This document shows, in pieces, positions 24,101 to 31,318 of a stretch of DNA of 64,000 bases. Origin of the DNA: Holacanthus passer (lineage: Eukaryota; Chordata; Actinopteri; Pomacanthidae). Location of the stretch: the NCBI GenBank assembly GCA_025331565.1, contig JAFREQ010000011.1, positions 13,784,001 through 13,848,000 of the forward strand, given 5' to 3'. Position numbers and translations under genes: made by a program. The stretch's first letter is position 1, and each line of letters starts with the position of its first letter. The notes under the pieces were generated by a model that searched no databases, was not told where the DNA came from, and saw only the letters and a list, made by a program, of their open reading frames with translations.

Positions 24101-26872
24101 ATATTTACACTCAATCACTCCAGTTGCCAGTTCATTAAGTATGCCTTTTTAAAGCTAATGTCAAAAAAACAGACCTGCAATAAATCCTAACTTCATGAAG
24201 GTTGTAATGTCTTTTTTGTATTCCCTTATACTTACAAGTGTTTCTATTATCTACACAGAAACTAGTTTTTGTCTGTATTAATAAAGAGATGTAATAGAAG
24301 TATAAACCAAATATAAAGCAAATGAGTTTCACATTAACATAGTATATTACAGTATAATAAAATATGTTACATAATGATGTGGTATGATGTGGTAAGGGAT
24401 ATGAGATATAGTGAAGTCATAGAAGATATAGTGAATTAGTTCATCTTATGATTATGATATGACAATATTCAAGATATTTTGATCATATCTAATCTCTTCT
24501 ATGTCCCAGTCAAAGTGCCTGTATGCCCTGTAGCAGTAGTTTGCTCTGTGTATGACAGACAGCTACATACAATATTCAACATTCAATATTAGCCCATGCT
24601 ACAGCAGATGCACGTTTCTAAAGATCAAATCTGTCAGGACTGTTTTCCACCCTTGTTACCCGAAGCCCCAGACCCTCCACAGTGCATCAAACTCTACCGC
24701 TTAACCATTTCAAGGTGCTTCTCCTTGTTCTTGTTCTGTTTGGGCCTACTGAAAAAACAACTCACGCTGGACTCGCTTTAAAAAGTGGGAATCAGCACCA
24801 CATGCTTTAGGAGATCCCAGAGAGCGTGCAGGATTAGGTATCAGGACAACAGAGCCAGCAGATATTATTTCCTGCTGCTTATAGACAGTGAGATTTTGGG
24901 ATGGATGAGTTCACACAGGGAACAGTTGGGAATGTATGAAAACATCTCAGAGAGATCCAACTTACTAATTGTGCTTTTAGCAGCGCTGGTGTGGCAGTAA
25001 TGGAGACCACAACAGCTTCAGTCACATTCACATTCAAGTGTTGCAAGCTTCCCCATTTTGACTCTTGACCTTTATGGAACTCCAAACTTTATGTTATGGA
25101 ATAATGTGAAAATGCACATTTCATCAATATTATTTTCACTATAACAGTTTTACTAGAATATATTTCATAACTTGTATTTCAAAGTAGCGTGTTTTCTCTG
25201 TGACACACTATACTGTCACAGCTTAGCTCCTCTCAGCGATGCCAACATAATCCTGATTTACACAACTAGCTGCTGCTGTGAAAACCCTGAGCTAATTAGG
25301 GCTGCAACTAATGATTATTTTCATTATTCAATATCCTGCTGATTATTTTTATTATTAATCAATTAATTGTTTAAAATGCAAAGATAATAAGAAAAAAAAC
25401 TCACAGTGATCACAGTTTCCTAGAGCTTAAAATTTATTTATTTATATTTATTATCATAAAAGACAAAAAAACCCCAGCAAATCCGTACATTTAAGAGGCT
25501 GAAACCAGCATATGTTTGACATTATTGCCTGAAAAATGAAACGGTTAATCAATTTGAACCAGCCTGGGAAAGTGCTTGATTAATTGATCGATCAATTGAT
25601 TGATTGATTGACTCTACACAGCTGTTACTCTCCCTACAGGCTAATTTGCATTATGGCCATCCAACATGCAACACATCACAAAACATAACAAAACTTTGTT
25701 AATCTGCACTCTTCTACATTGAATGCACGCTGTATACTGTGTGTGTGTGTTGTATTCATTGTTGTACATTTGTGTGTTGTGATCAGATGAAATTTGATGT
25801 AATGTGATGTGCTTTACTGTATCTGCAGAGATCAAAGGTGATTTTTCGGCCTTGGCTGGACAATAAAGATGTATTATATTCTAAATCAAGAGCTCAGTAT
25901 AACACACATATACAAAACACATCATAAAATAAGCTGACTCCATTATTGATTAGCATAGGGTGTTATTGTAAAACCTTGAAAGACCATCTGACAGTTAGAC
26001 TCAATAGATCTCATTCAAACTGTGAAATCAGCAGAATCAGATTCAGAAGTTTATTTCAATAATGTACTGTGAAAATAAGAATAATTTGTTGATTTATTGT
26101 GATCCAAACTGACCATAGTGCATTGCTTTAATTTAACTGTTACATGCATTTATTGAAATATAATTCTTTATTTCATGATGTATTGTTAAATACTGAACAT
26201 CCCTCTGTATCTTAAGTTAAACTCTGGCTTTGGACTACATCTCAAAAAACACCACACCCTGTCCAGATGTGCAAAAATATTTCTTAAGGGAAAACATAAA
26301 CATATCTGTCAGTGCCAAAAGTCTCAGGTGCCAAAATACAGAGAAAACCAGGAAGAGGAGAGAACGTGAAGAGGACATGTGATGCCACTGAACTGATCGT
26401 GCATTGTAAAAAGAAGCACTTTAACTGCATAAATGAAATTATTTAAAGCAGCAAGCGTGTGAGCGCTTCACTCCTGTAAAGAGAATGACATCATCGCCAT
26501 CTAGCGGCCGACTCTATAAACGAGTTTGCACAGTAAAATCTGCCTGATATTTAGGCAAAATACTCATTCAATACTCATTCAAAAAACACATTCTCCTAAG
26601 AGTGTTAAGCAATGGTTTACCTTTGTAGGGTCATCATAAAACACACCGATACATGGGAACTTTGGGCCAATTTTCCCGGCCTCCTGAAAAAGTTGTCCAC
26701 AGCTGCTGTAGGGTCCTTTTCTGAACTTGTAGGCGATGGTGACCTTCTTTATCGGAGGAGAGCCGGTTTGTACTATTATAGTTGACAGCAGACCCGAGTA
26801 CAACACATAAGCAACTAATATCACTGCTACAAGACCCAACAAGAGGCTAATGAGCATCTGCCAGTCTGACAT
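3020..26872 (-). CDS. tex264: tex264 ER-phagy receptor (partial, 3' end missing)
   Basis: Three minus-strand exons join in frame: 26872-26621 (codons 1-84), 20384-20163 (85-158) and 3185-3020 (159-213 plus one base). The protein begins MSDWQML, has one hydrophobic segment at about residues 7-29, then 'SGLLSTIIVQTGSPPIKKVT' followed by AYKF, which matches TEX264 (SGSPPI..VTVAYKF). Exon 2 carries 'CRYAVGIILSEGE' and exon 3 'LCAHPCIEIYKD' and 'PLARQEDF', all diagnostic of TEX264's GyrI-like domain. TEX264 is known as a single-pass ER membrane receptor that recruits ATG8/LC3 proteins during ER-phagy through a C-terminal LIR motif. That acidic C-terminal part is not seen here, so the last exon probably lies beyond base 1. 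All splice sites used are GT-AG. The intron lengths (about 17 kb and 6.2 kb) are large compared with the compact neighbours. Confidence 0.93.
3378..3412. repeat. Near-perfect 35-base palindrome (17-base arms)
   Basis: Arms of 17 bases at 3378-3394 and 3396-3412 are exact reverse complements separated by a single A. The arm core is ataggtgcaaagtg. As RNA or cruciform it would form an uninterrupted stem with essentially no loop. No mobile element around it was recognised. Confidence 0.9.
6663..6955 (-). mobile_element. MITE-like repeat, 'GGGCTGCAACTAA' family, degenerate copy
   Basis: Read on the minus strand, the segment matches, in order, the internal words shared with the copy at 25298-25613: the ttattttctgacattttat block, the caaatgt/agcttctcaa block, and the 'aagcaaaaatgccaaacatt' block. 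It is non-coding. The family looks like a non-autonomous DNA transposon common in teleosts; assignment to hAT is from general knowledge. Confidence 0.6.
9492..9690 (+). mobile_element. MITE-like repeat, 'GGGCTGCAACTAA' family, 5' fragment
   Basis: Starts ctgcaactaaccttcatta and continues with cagaaaacagt, then cccacagcccaaaataacat and gtctgaccaacaggcag, the order expected for the first half of this family. The second half is missing. Confidence 0.6.
14521..14570. repeat. Retroposon-tail-like fragment ('tttattcatcccacagtgggg')
   Basis: The words 'cctttattcatcccacagtg' and gggaaatt are characteristic of a common teleost retroelement end. A similar fragment 'ttttttattgatccccagca' with gggaaatt occurs at 27858-27888. 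Confidence 0.45.
15081..15180. repeat. Compound ATC / AGC trinucleotide microsatellite
   Basis: Imperfect (atc)n interrupted by 'ctcattctt' is followed by six cag units. On the minus strand it reads as poly-Asp/Glu and poly-Ala in open frames, which is an artefact of the repeat and not a gene. Confidence 0.9.
16845..17090. repeat. Degenerate tandem repeat of 'acacttcaac...tcctt' words
   Basis: The words tttcaactt, gacacttgaac, gacacttcatc and ttaactcctt recur at irregular spacing of roughly 25-60 bases, suggesting an old diverged minisatellite. The boundaries are approximate. Confidence 0.45.
20163..20384 (-). CDS. tex264: tex264 coding exon 2
   Basis: 74 codons in phase 0 at both ends, bordered by acceptor ..TTTCTAG and donor GTATTG on the minus strand. 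It encodes 'CRYAVGIILSEGE', then 'GFNVFSFPEVTHAVTTSFPH' and a stretch ending in RIQDYVK, aligning to the centre of the TEX264 GyrI-like domain. Confidence 0.92.
20430..20530. repeat. Degenerate GATA/GACA-type microsatellite
   Basis: Repeated gatag, gacag and gatgg words give an imperfect tetranucleotide tract just left of the tex264 exon 2 acceptor side. No function is visible. Confidence 0.55.
21675..21725 (+). mobile_element. MITE-like repeat fragment (3' end)
   Basis: The sequence 'tttattgatttattgattca' followed by ggttgcagccct matches the terminal-repeat end of the GGGCTGCAACTAA family (its reverse complement ends in gttgcagccc). Confidence 0.5.
23281..23294 (+). promoter_or_regulatory. 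RFX X-box-like site
   Basis: gtatccatggcaac resembles the RFX X-box palindrome (GTTRCCATGGYAAC) with mismatches in the left half only. It sits in the GC-richer part of tex264 intron 1. It is a motif match only. Confidence 0.3.
25298..25613 (+). mobile_element. MITE-like repeat, 'GGGCTGCAACTAA' family, near full-length
   Basis: Begins agggctgcaactaatgatta, runs through the 'cagcaaatccgtacattt' and 'gaaaccagcatatgtttgac' blocks and ends in (gatt)n just before 25613. It is the most complete of about seven copies in the window and is non-coding. Its family is inferred from the shared internal order and the terminal word. Confidence 0.7.
25650..25885 (+). repeat. Possible retroposon 3' tail ('ctggacaataaag')
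   Basis: A GT-rich stretch with a short (gt)n tract ends in 'ggctggacaataaagatgta' and ttatattct. The end resembles the segment finishing at 49527 (ctggacaataaaggtttctt). A shared 3' tail with an AATAAA-like signal suggests a LINE or SINE end. Confidence 0.4.
26495..26508. promoter_or_regulatory. CTCF-like motif, copy A
   Basis: cgccatctagcggc fits the reverse CTCF core (GCGCCMYCTRGTGGC) with one deviation. The identical 14 bases occur in copy B at 28152-28165. Just before it, at 26486-26493, is TGACATCA, which in copy B is a perfect CRE (TGACGTCA). Confidence 0.4.
26621..26872 (-). CDS. tex264: tex264 coding exon 1
   Basis: The exon encodes residues 1-84 with the start ATG at 26872-26870 on the minus strand and a donor GTAAAC just left of 26621. 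It contains the membrane anchor and the start of the GyrI-like domain. It lies inside the left copy of a duplicated promoter block, and the right copy has lost this exon. Confidence 0.93.
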
Positions 26873-27396
26873 GTTGTCTCTGTTCAGTCACCTTCTTCTG
26901 GACACTTCACAGACAATGTCCTGCTGTTTTCTACTTGGCTTTCGTCCTTACGTGAACTTTGACAGGTCGTGGGTGTGTGATAAATGAATAGGAAGCCGCC
27001 AAAGACCGCGCACTGCACTTACTTCCTGGATTGTACCATTTATGTCCAACGAAGGGGTGACGTTGTTCCACTTAAACTTTTGAACTTCGCAAAAGGAAAA
27101 CACGACAACATCAAACATATTTTTTTGTAGTTCAGATTTACTCATACAGTCAGTATTGTGACAGTTGTTTGATAAATGTTGGATAAATATCACCTTTTGC
27201 ACCAGGTATACGACATTAATGTGATGCCATTTTTTAATGTTTATCGCTTATTCTGAATGGAAGTTAAAGTCAGTGAACTACACACGACAGTTCAGAGACT
27301 TTAATGTGTATCATGATCAAAAATAAGTGATGTAGACCATTATGAAACACTGAATTATCTGATTTACCATATTTGGACAATAATAAATAAACTGTG

Positions 27397-27416
27397 CAAT
27401 GCATGATGGTACTTCC
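27397..27416. promoter_or_regulatory. ZNF143/THAP11-like plus ETS-like element, copy A
   Basis: caatgcatgatggtacttcc is identical to 28433-28452. Its reverse complement holds ccatcatgcattg, close to the ZNF143/THAP11 motif, preceded by an ETS-type GGAAGT. This is the most strictly conserved part between the two promoter copies. Function is inferred. Confidence 0.4.
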
Positions 27417-27573
27417 TTGAAATGGCAAAAAAACAAAACAAGAAAAAAAAAACATTGCAATGGAAAAAAACTACTTCCTCAAAAGGTGCGTTCAGGGTGC
27501 ATTACATGTTTGTCTCGCCCCCATATGAAATAAGGACTTGACCTAAATTTGACTTGTATCAACCTTTGTAAGA

Positions 27574-27640
27574 ATGACTGGGACTGTAAAGAGGTTTTAT
27601 GGCCTGACAGCTAAATTCATGTCTGGACAAATGTTGAGTC
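27574..27640 (+). pseudogene. Truncated relic of gpx1 exon 1
   Basis: From the ATG at 27574 the translation reads MTGTVKRFYGLTAKFMSGQM, then LS. This matches 16 of the first 22 residues of the intact gpx1 exon 1 (MAGTVKRFYDLTAKLLSGET). Similarity stops at about 27640, well before the selenocysteine codon, the catalytic segment and the splice donor. The frame continues open for some codons through MITE sequence, but no donor or catalytic residue is present, so no enzyme can be made. It is the gpx1 half of the left promoter copy. Confidence 0.85.
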
Positions 27641-27669
27641 CGCCCCGCATTTTTTGCCCCCGTAACTTG

Positions 27670-27828
27670 TTTTTAATAAACAACAGTCCAAAACTCAAAG
27701 ATAGTGGGTTTACAGTGAGATAAAGCAGCAAATCGACACATCTGAGAAGTTGAAACCAGGCAGACATTTTAGCTTAATAAATAAATGGTTAATTGATTGG
27801 TTATTGATTGTTTCAGTTCTAACTAATG
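27670..27828 (+). mobile_element. MITE-like repeat, 3' half
   Basis: Carries caacagtccaaaactcaaag, then gcagcaaatcgacacatctg and agaagttgaaacc, ending in a ggttaattgattgg tract, the second half of the GGGCTGCAACTAA family. It directly follows the broken gpx1 relic and lies between the two promoter copies. Confidence 0.6.
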
Positions 27829-27840
27829 TACAGTCTTTCA

Positions 27841-27930
27841 TTGTAAGATTATAAGATGAGTTTTTTATTGATCCCCAGCAGGGAAATTCTATACCACTAT
27901 AAAAGTAAAAGAAATGAATAACAAAAAACA
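27841..27930. repeat. Retroposon-tail-like fragment
   Basis: 'ttttttattgatccccagca' with gggaaattct is followed by an A-rich tail. It is related to 14521-14570 and separates promoter copies A and B together with the MITE fragment. Confidence 0.45.
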
Positions 27931-28142
27931 AAATAAGAAAAGAATATAAAATAGAAACTATGCAAGAGTACCAAAAGTCTTCAGTGCCAAAATAAAGAGA
28001 AAACCAGAAAGAAGGGTGAATGGGAAGAGGACATGTGATGCGACTGAACTGATTATTTCATTGTGAAAAGAAACATTTTAATTGCATAAATGAAATTATT
28101 TAAAGCAGCAAGTGTGTGACCGCTTCATTCCTTTACAGAGAA

Positions 28143-28165
28143 TGACGTCATCGCCATCTAGCGGC
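28143..28165. promoter_or_regulatory. CRE and CTCF-like motif pair, copy B
   Basis: A perfect palindromic CRE (TGACGTCA, 28143-28150) is followed at once by cgccatctagcggc (28152-28165). In copy A the CRE is altered to TGACATCA while the CTCF-like part is unchanged. It lies about 480 bases upstream of the gpx1 ATG. Confidence 0.4.
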
Positions 28166-28432
28166 CCACTCTATAACCAAGTTTGCAAAGTAAAATCTGC
28201 CTGATTATTAAGCAAAACATATTCTGTAAGATGCTTAAACACGGGTATCACCTTTTGCACCAGGTACACTACATTAATGTGATGCCACTTTTTAATCACT
28301 TATTGGGAATGGAGTTAAAGTCAGTGAACTAGACACGACAGTTCAGAGGCTTTAATGTGTATGATGATCAAAAACAAGTGTGGTTGACAAGGGATTTATC
28401 ATATTTGGACAATAATTAAATATTAAACTGTG

Positions 28433-28452
28433 CAATGCATGATGGTACTTCC
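28433..28452. promoter_or_regulatory. ZNF143/THAP11-like plus ETS-like element, copy B
   Basis: Identical in all 20 bases to 27397-27416, in otherwise diverged flanks, about 190 bases upstream of the gpx1 start. It is likely part of the gpx1 core promoter. Confidence 0.4.
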
Positions 28453-28642
28453 TCAAAATGGCAAAAAACAATGCAATGGGGAAAAAAAGCTACTTCCTCA
28501 AAAGGTGCGTTCAGGGTGCATTACATGTTTGTCCCGCCCCATGAATGAAATAAGGGCTGGACTTCAATCTGACTTGATGACATTGAACCGCTTGAATAAG
28601 AGCGTATTTTCTGTTACACAAGTGTATCAACCTTTGTAAAAA

Positions 28643-29920
28643 ATGGCAGGGACTGTGAAGAGGTTTTATGACCTGACAGCTAAGCTCCTGTCTGGAGAGA
28701 CGCTGAGTTTCTCTGCACTGCGGGGGAAAGTTGTTCTCATTGAGAATGTGGCGTCTCTCTGAGGAACAACAACCAGGGACTACAGCCAGATGAACGAGCT
28801 CCACAGTCGATACTCCGACAAGGGCCTCGTTATCCTGGGTGTGCCCTGCAATCAGTTTGGACATCAGGTACATGACAGACTCTGTTTTCCCATGGCAGGA
28901 TGATATTATCATTATTATTATTATTATTATTAGAATATAATCTGATAAGTGCGAAACAGTGAGCTTCTTGATCATCAGGCTGTAGAAAAACTAGTATATT
29001 TTATGTGTTGTTTGTTAATGTCATAAATTCCTGTAAATATTCTAATCAAGAAATTTTGAATTTGAAGGATGCTTTTGTTGTCTGTCTTGAGACTTTGTGA
29101 AGTTAGGCCTCAGTATGTAAGTTACATTCAGATGTTGCACAAGTAATATAAGTAAAACGCACTTTTAGTATCTAAACTAAAAGTAAGTAGCAGAACACCT
29201 TTCAAAGTGTTATTACTAATGTGTTAATGATAAATTAGCATTATACTGTTGTTGTTAATAGATTTATATTTAATTTAACTTTACTTTCTATACTGTTGTG
29301 TAGTGGACCACTCTATAACAATGACTCATATTTTATAATTTGATCAGGTTTTGTATGTAGAGATAAATGTAGGGAGTAAAAAGTGCCATATTTTCCTCTG
29401 AAGTAGAAGCATAATTAATTTAAAATGGAAATACTTCAATGAAACACAAGCACCTCCAAATTACAGTGGTACAGTAAATAAGACATTTATAACTGGCCTA
29501 ATTTTGTGATTAATGATGTTAAGATGTCATCTATAATGTATACAATGTCTCTGTCTTTTTTAATAACAGGAGAACTGCAAGAATGATGAAATCCTGATGT
29601 CTCTGAAGTACGTCCGTCCTGGAAATGGCTTTGAACCAAAGTTCCATCTCCTGGAGAAGGTGGATGTGAATGGAAAGGATGCCCACCCCTTGTTTGTGTA
29701 TCTGAAGGAAAAGATTCCCTTCCCCTGCGACGATGCCATGGCTTTCATGACTGATCCAAAGTTTATCATTTGGAGTCCCGTCAGGAGGAACGACGTCTCC
29801 TGGAACTTTGAGAAGTTCCTGGTTAGTCCCGATGGCGAGCCCTACAAGCGCTACAGCAGAAATTTCCTCACCACTGACATTGAGGCAGATATTAAAGAGC
29901 TACTTAAGAAAGTCAAGTAA
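28643..29920 (+). CDS. gpx1: Glutathione peroxidase 1 (selenoprotein)
   Basis: Two exons, 28643-28867 (75 codons) and 29570-29920 (116 codons plus stop), give 191 residues, the usual length of fish GPx1. The enzyme reduces hydrogen peroxide and soluble organic hydroperoxides with glutathione in cytosol and mitochondria. Codon 40 is an in-frame TGA (28760-28762) inside NVASL-TGA-GTTTRDY, read as selenocysteine; the rest of the catalytic tetrad is Q75 (CNQFGHQ), W153 and N154 (VSWNFEKF). 'LKYVRPGNGFEPKF' and 'DPKFIIWSP' are also family hallmarks. Residues fit GPx1 better than GPx2, and the neighbours agree. A short N-terminus without the mammalian Ala-rich extension is normal for fish. Many gene finders will end this gene at the TGA. 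A teleost a/b paralogue letter cannot be assigned here. Confidence 0.97.
28911..28932. repeat. (ATT)n microsatellite in gpx1 intron 1
   Basis: About seven att units, 40 bases inside the gpx1 intron. Confidence 0.85.
29121..29480. mobile_element. Degenerate 'AAGTACTTTTACT' MITE-like copy in gpx1 intron
   Basis: Contains aagtaatataagtaaaac, then a 'ctgttgtgtagtggaccact' block, agataaatgtagggagtaaaaagt and 'aaatggaaatacttcaatg', the ordered words of the same repeat family as 30645-31139 and 62326-62830. No coding capacity. Confidence 0.5.
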
Positions 29921-30091
29921 AGTGCCCACAACACGCTCTGGGTGGCTGTTAAGGATATCAGCTATGACCAGCCTAGCCGAAAAGATTTATCAGTGTACAT
30001 CTGTTTGGGTACTCCACCATGTTTTTCCACCTTCACTGTTTAACAGTCATAAGTTTGTGATATTTCCACGTACACTCTGGTTGTTCAGCCT

Positions 30092-30156
30092 GTTTACTCA
30101 ATGAAGATACTCCTTGAAACCTTTTTGTGAGGGGAGTTTCTGATGAAGCCGTAAAA
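30092..30156 (+). promoter_or_regulatory. SECIS-like element of gpx1
   Basis: The 3' UTR has the SECIS core order: ATGA at 30101-30104, a stem (agatactcc, 30105-30113, with ggagtttct, about 30133-30141, one mismatch), an apical AAA at 30117-30119, and TGAT at 30141-30144. A lower helix (tttac with gtaaa at 30151-30155) closes it. It lies about 180 bases after the stop codon, as required for recoding the TGA at codon 40. The fold was drawn by eye. Confidence 0.75.
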
Positions 30157-30222
30157 GACTGACTCTGCCACTGTGTATAACTAATATTACAAATATCTTC
30201 ACTGCTGGACATAAACAGGAGA

Positions 30223-30228
30223 AATAAA
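30223..30228 (+). terminator. gpx1 polyadenylation signal AATAAA
   Basis: A canonical AATAAA about 300 bases after the stop and about 80 bases after the SECIS-like element is the likely end of the gpx1 transcript. Confidence 0.6.
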
Positions 30229-30644
30229 CATTTAATGTCATATAGGGTCCGAGTGTCATTTGTGCGCAATTCATACAAACACATATTCACATGCACACAA
30301 TTCCTTCAAAATATTCTTAGGTATCTGGAAAATGTATGTAGATGTATACCAGTTGAGCTATTGATAGTCTGATTACGTGAACAAAATCTGGGAACACTTG
30401 CTCACATTTGCATAGTTTTGATTACAAGGACTAATTTAACCAGTTTGATATTAGAAATTTAGACTAGATGCGATGAGTGTTAAATGATCACAGCTATTGG
30501 GTGCAAAATAATATTTTAATCTTCATGGCTGTCTATGTTACCAATTCAGATCAAGGTAGTCCTGCAAGTTGTTTTGTATCACAAAATGAAACTGGTGGCT
30601 GCTCTGCATTGACCCAAAATGCTTTCAGTTAGCTGCCTGAATAG

Positions 30645-31139
30645 CAGGGGTGGGAAGCAACAAAGTACATTTACCCAAGTGCTGTACTTAAGTACAATTT
30701 TAAGGTCCTTGTACTTTACTTGAGTATTTCCATTTTCTGCTACTTTATACTTAACATTTCTGAAACAAATATTGTACTTTTTACTCAAATACATTTATTG
30801 GAATACTTAAGTTACTAGTTCCTCTGCAGTTCCAAGATTAATAATACAAAATATAATGAACAAATGAGTAAAATATTATGTATTATTATAGGTTAAGTAG
30901 GTAAAATTAGCCCCACCTTTACCAGCTGCAACATTCAGGTGGTGTTTACACATGAATGCATCAATAGTTATAATCCAGTAATATGAAATACATTATTCTG
31001 AAATGGGACATTCTGCATAAGATGCAGTTTTGGTATATTCTTATGATGGTTATAAAATTTTGAATGCAGGACTTTACTTGTATTTCTACACTGTAGTATT
31101 GCTAGTTTTACTAGATCTGAGCACTTCTTTCACCACCTG
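30645..31139 (+). mobile_element. MITE-like element with terminal inverted repeats, near full-length
   Basis: Starts caggggtgggaagcaacaaa and ends with the imperfect inverted copy (reverse complement caggtggtgaaagaagtgct). The interior repeats aagtac and 'acttaagt' palindromes and 'tacttgagtatttccatttt'. About 495 bases, no coding frame, a pattern widespread in teleosts. The right end is about 180 bases before the brk1 start codon. Confidence 0.65.
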
Positions 31140-31270
31140 AATAATAATCTAACACTGTCTAATTAACTTGTGAATGATGATACTAAATTCAATTATGTAA
31201 TTTGTATGAATGATTATTTGTAAATATTAAAGAATAAGTGACACTTGTCGGCGCTGTTCTCCTGGATGAA

Positions 31271-31284
31271 CGCCAGGGGGCATT
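31271..31284 (+). promoter_or_regulatory. CTCF-like motif in brk1 5' region
   Basis: cgccagggggcatt contains the CCAGGGGGCA core of the CTCF consensus and lies about 40 bases before the brk1 ATG. Motif match only. Confidence 0.3.
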
Positions 31285-31318
31285 CTCGATTGAACGCGAG
31301 CGAGCTGCGATTTCCAAC

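Larger units (their letters stand above)
20385..26620 (-). other. tex264 intron 1 (about 6.2 kb), non-coding
   Basis: No exon is recognised. It contains a degenerate GATA/GACA-type repeat at 20430-20530, a MITE 3' fragment at 21675-21725, a comparatively GC-rich stretch at 22850-23650, a full-length MITE-like copy at 25298-25613, a possible LINE tail at 25650-25885 and, from 26313, the left arm of the duplicated promoter block. Confidence 0.6.
26313..27640. repeat. Promoter-block duplication, left copy (A)
   Basis: 26313-26610 aligns with 27970-28240 and 27187-27640 aligns with 28247-28707 in the same orientation. In the best part (about 127 bases ending in ctgcctgat) only about 11 mismatches were counted by eye. 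The block contains a CTCF-like site (26495-26508), tex264 exon 1, an ETS/ZNF143-like element (27397-27416) and a truncated gpx1 exon 1 relic. The roughly 575 bases at about 26611-27186, which include tex264 exon 1, have no counterpart in the right copy. Confidence 0.88.
27970..28707. repeat. Promoter-block duplication, right copy (B)
   Basis: Same-orientation copy of 26313-27640, missing the tex264 exon 1 segment; the junction is near 28241-28247. It keeps the CTCF-like site, a perfect CRE TGACGTCA at 28143-28150, the ETS/ZNF143-like element at 28433-28452 and the functional gpx1 start. It also has about 46 bases at 28575-28620 upstream of the gpx1 ATG that copy A lacks. Confidence 0.88.

Noticed and set aside
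28511..28975. 154-codon open frame on the minus strand across gpx1 exon 1
   Set aside because: It is the antisense shadow of the gpx1 exon; it has no family features and no splice context.
28643..29920. gpx2 instead of gpx1
   Set aside because: The residues around NGFEPKF, AHPLF and the C-terminus follow GPx1, and the synteny agrees.
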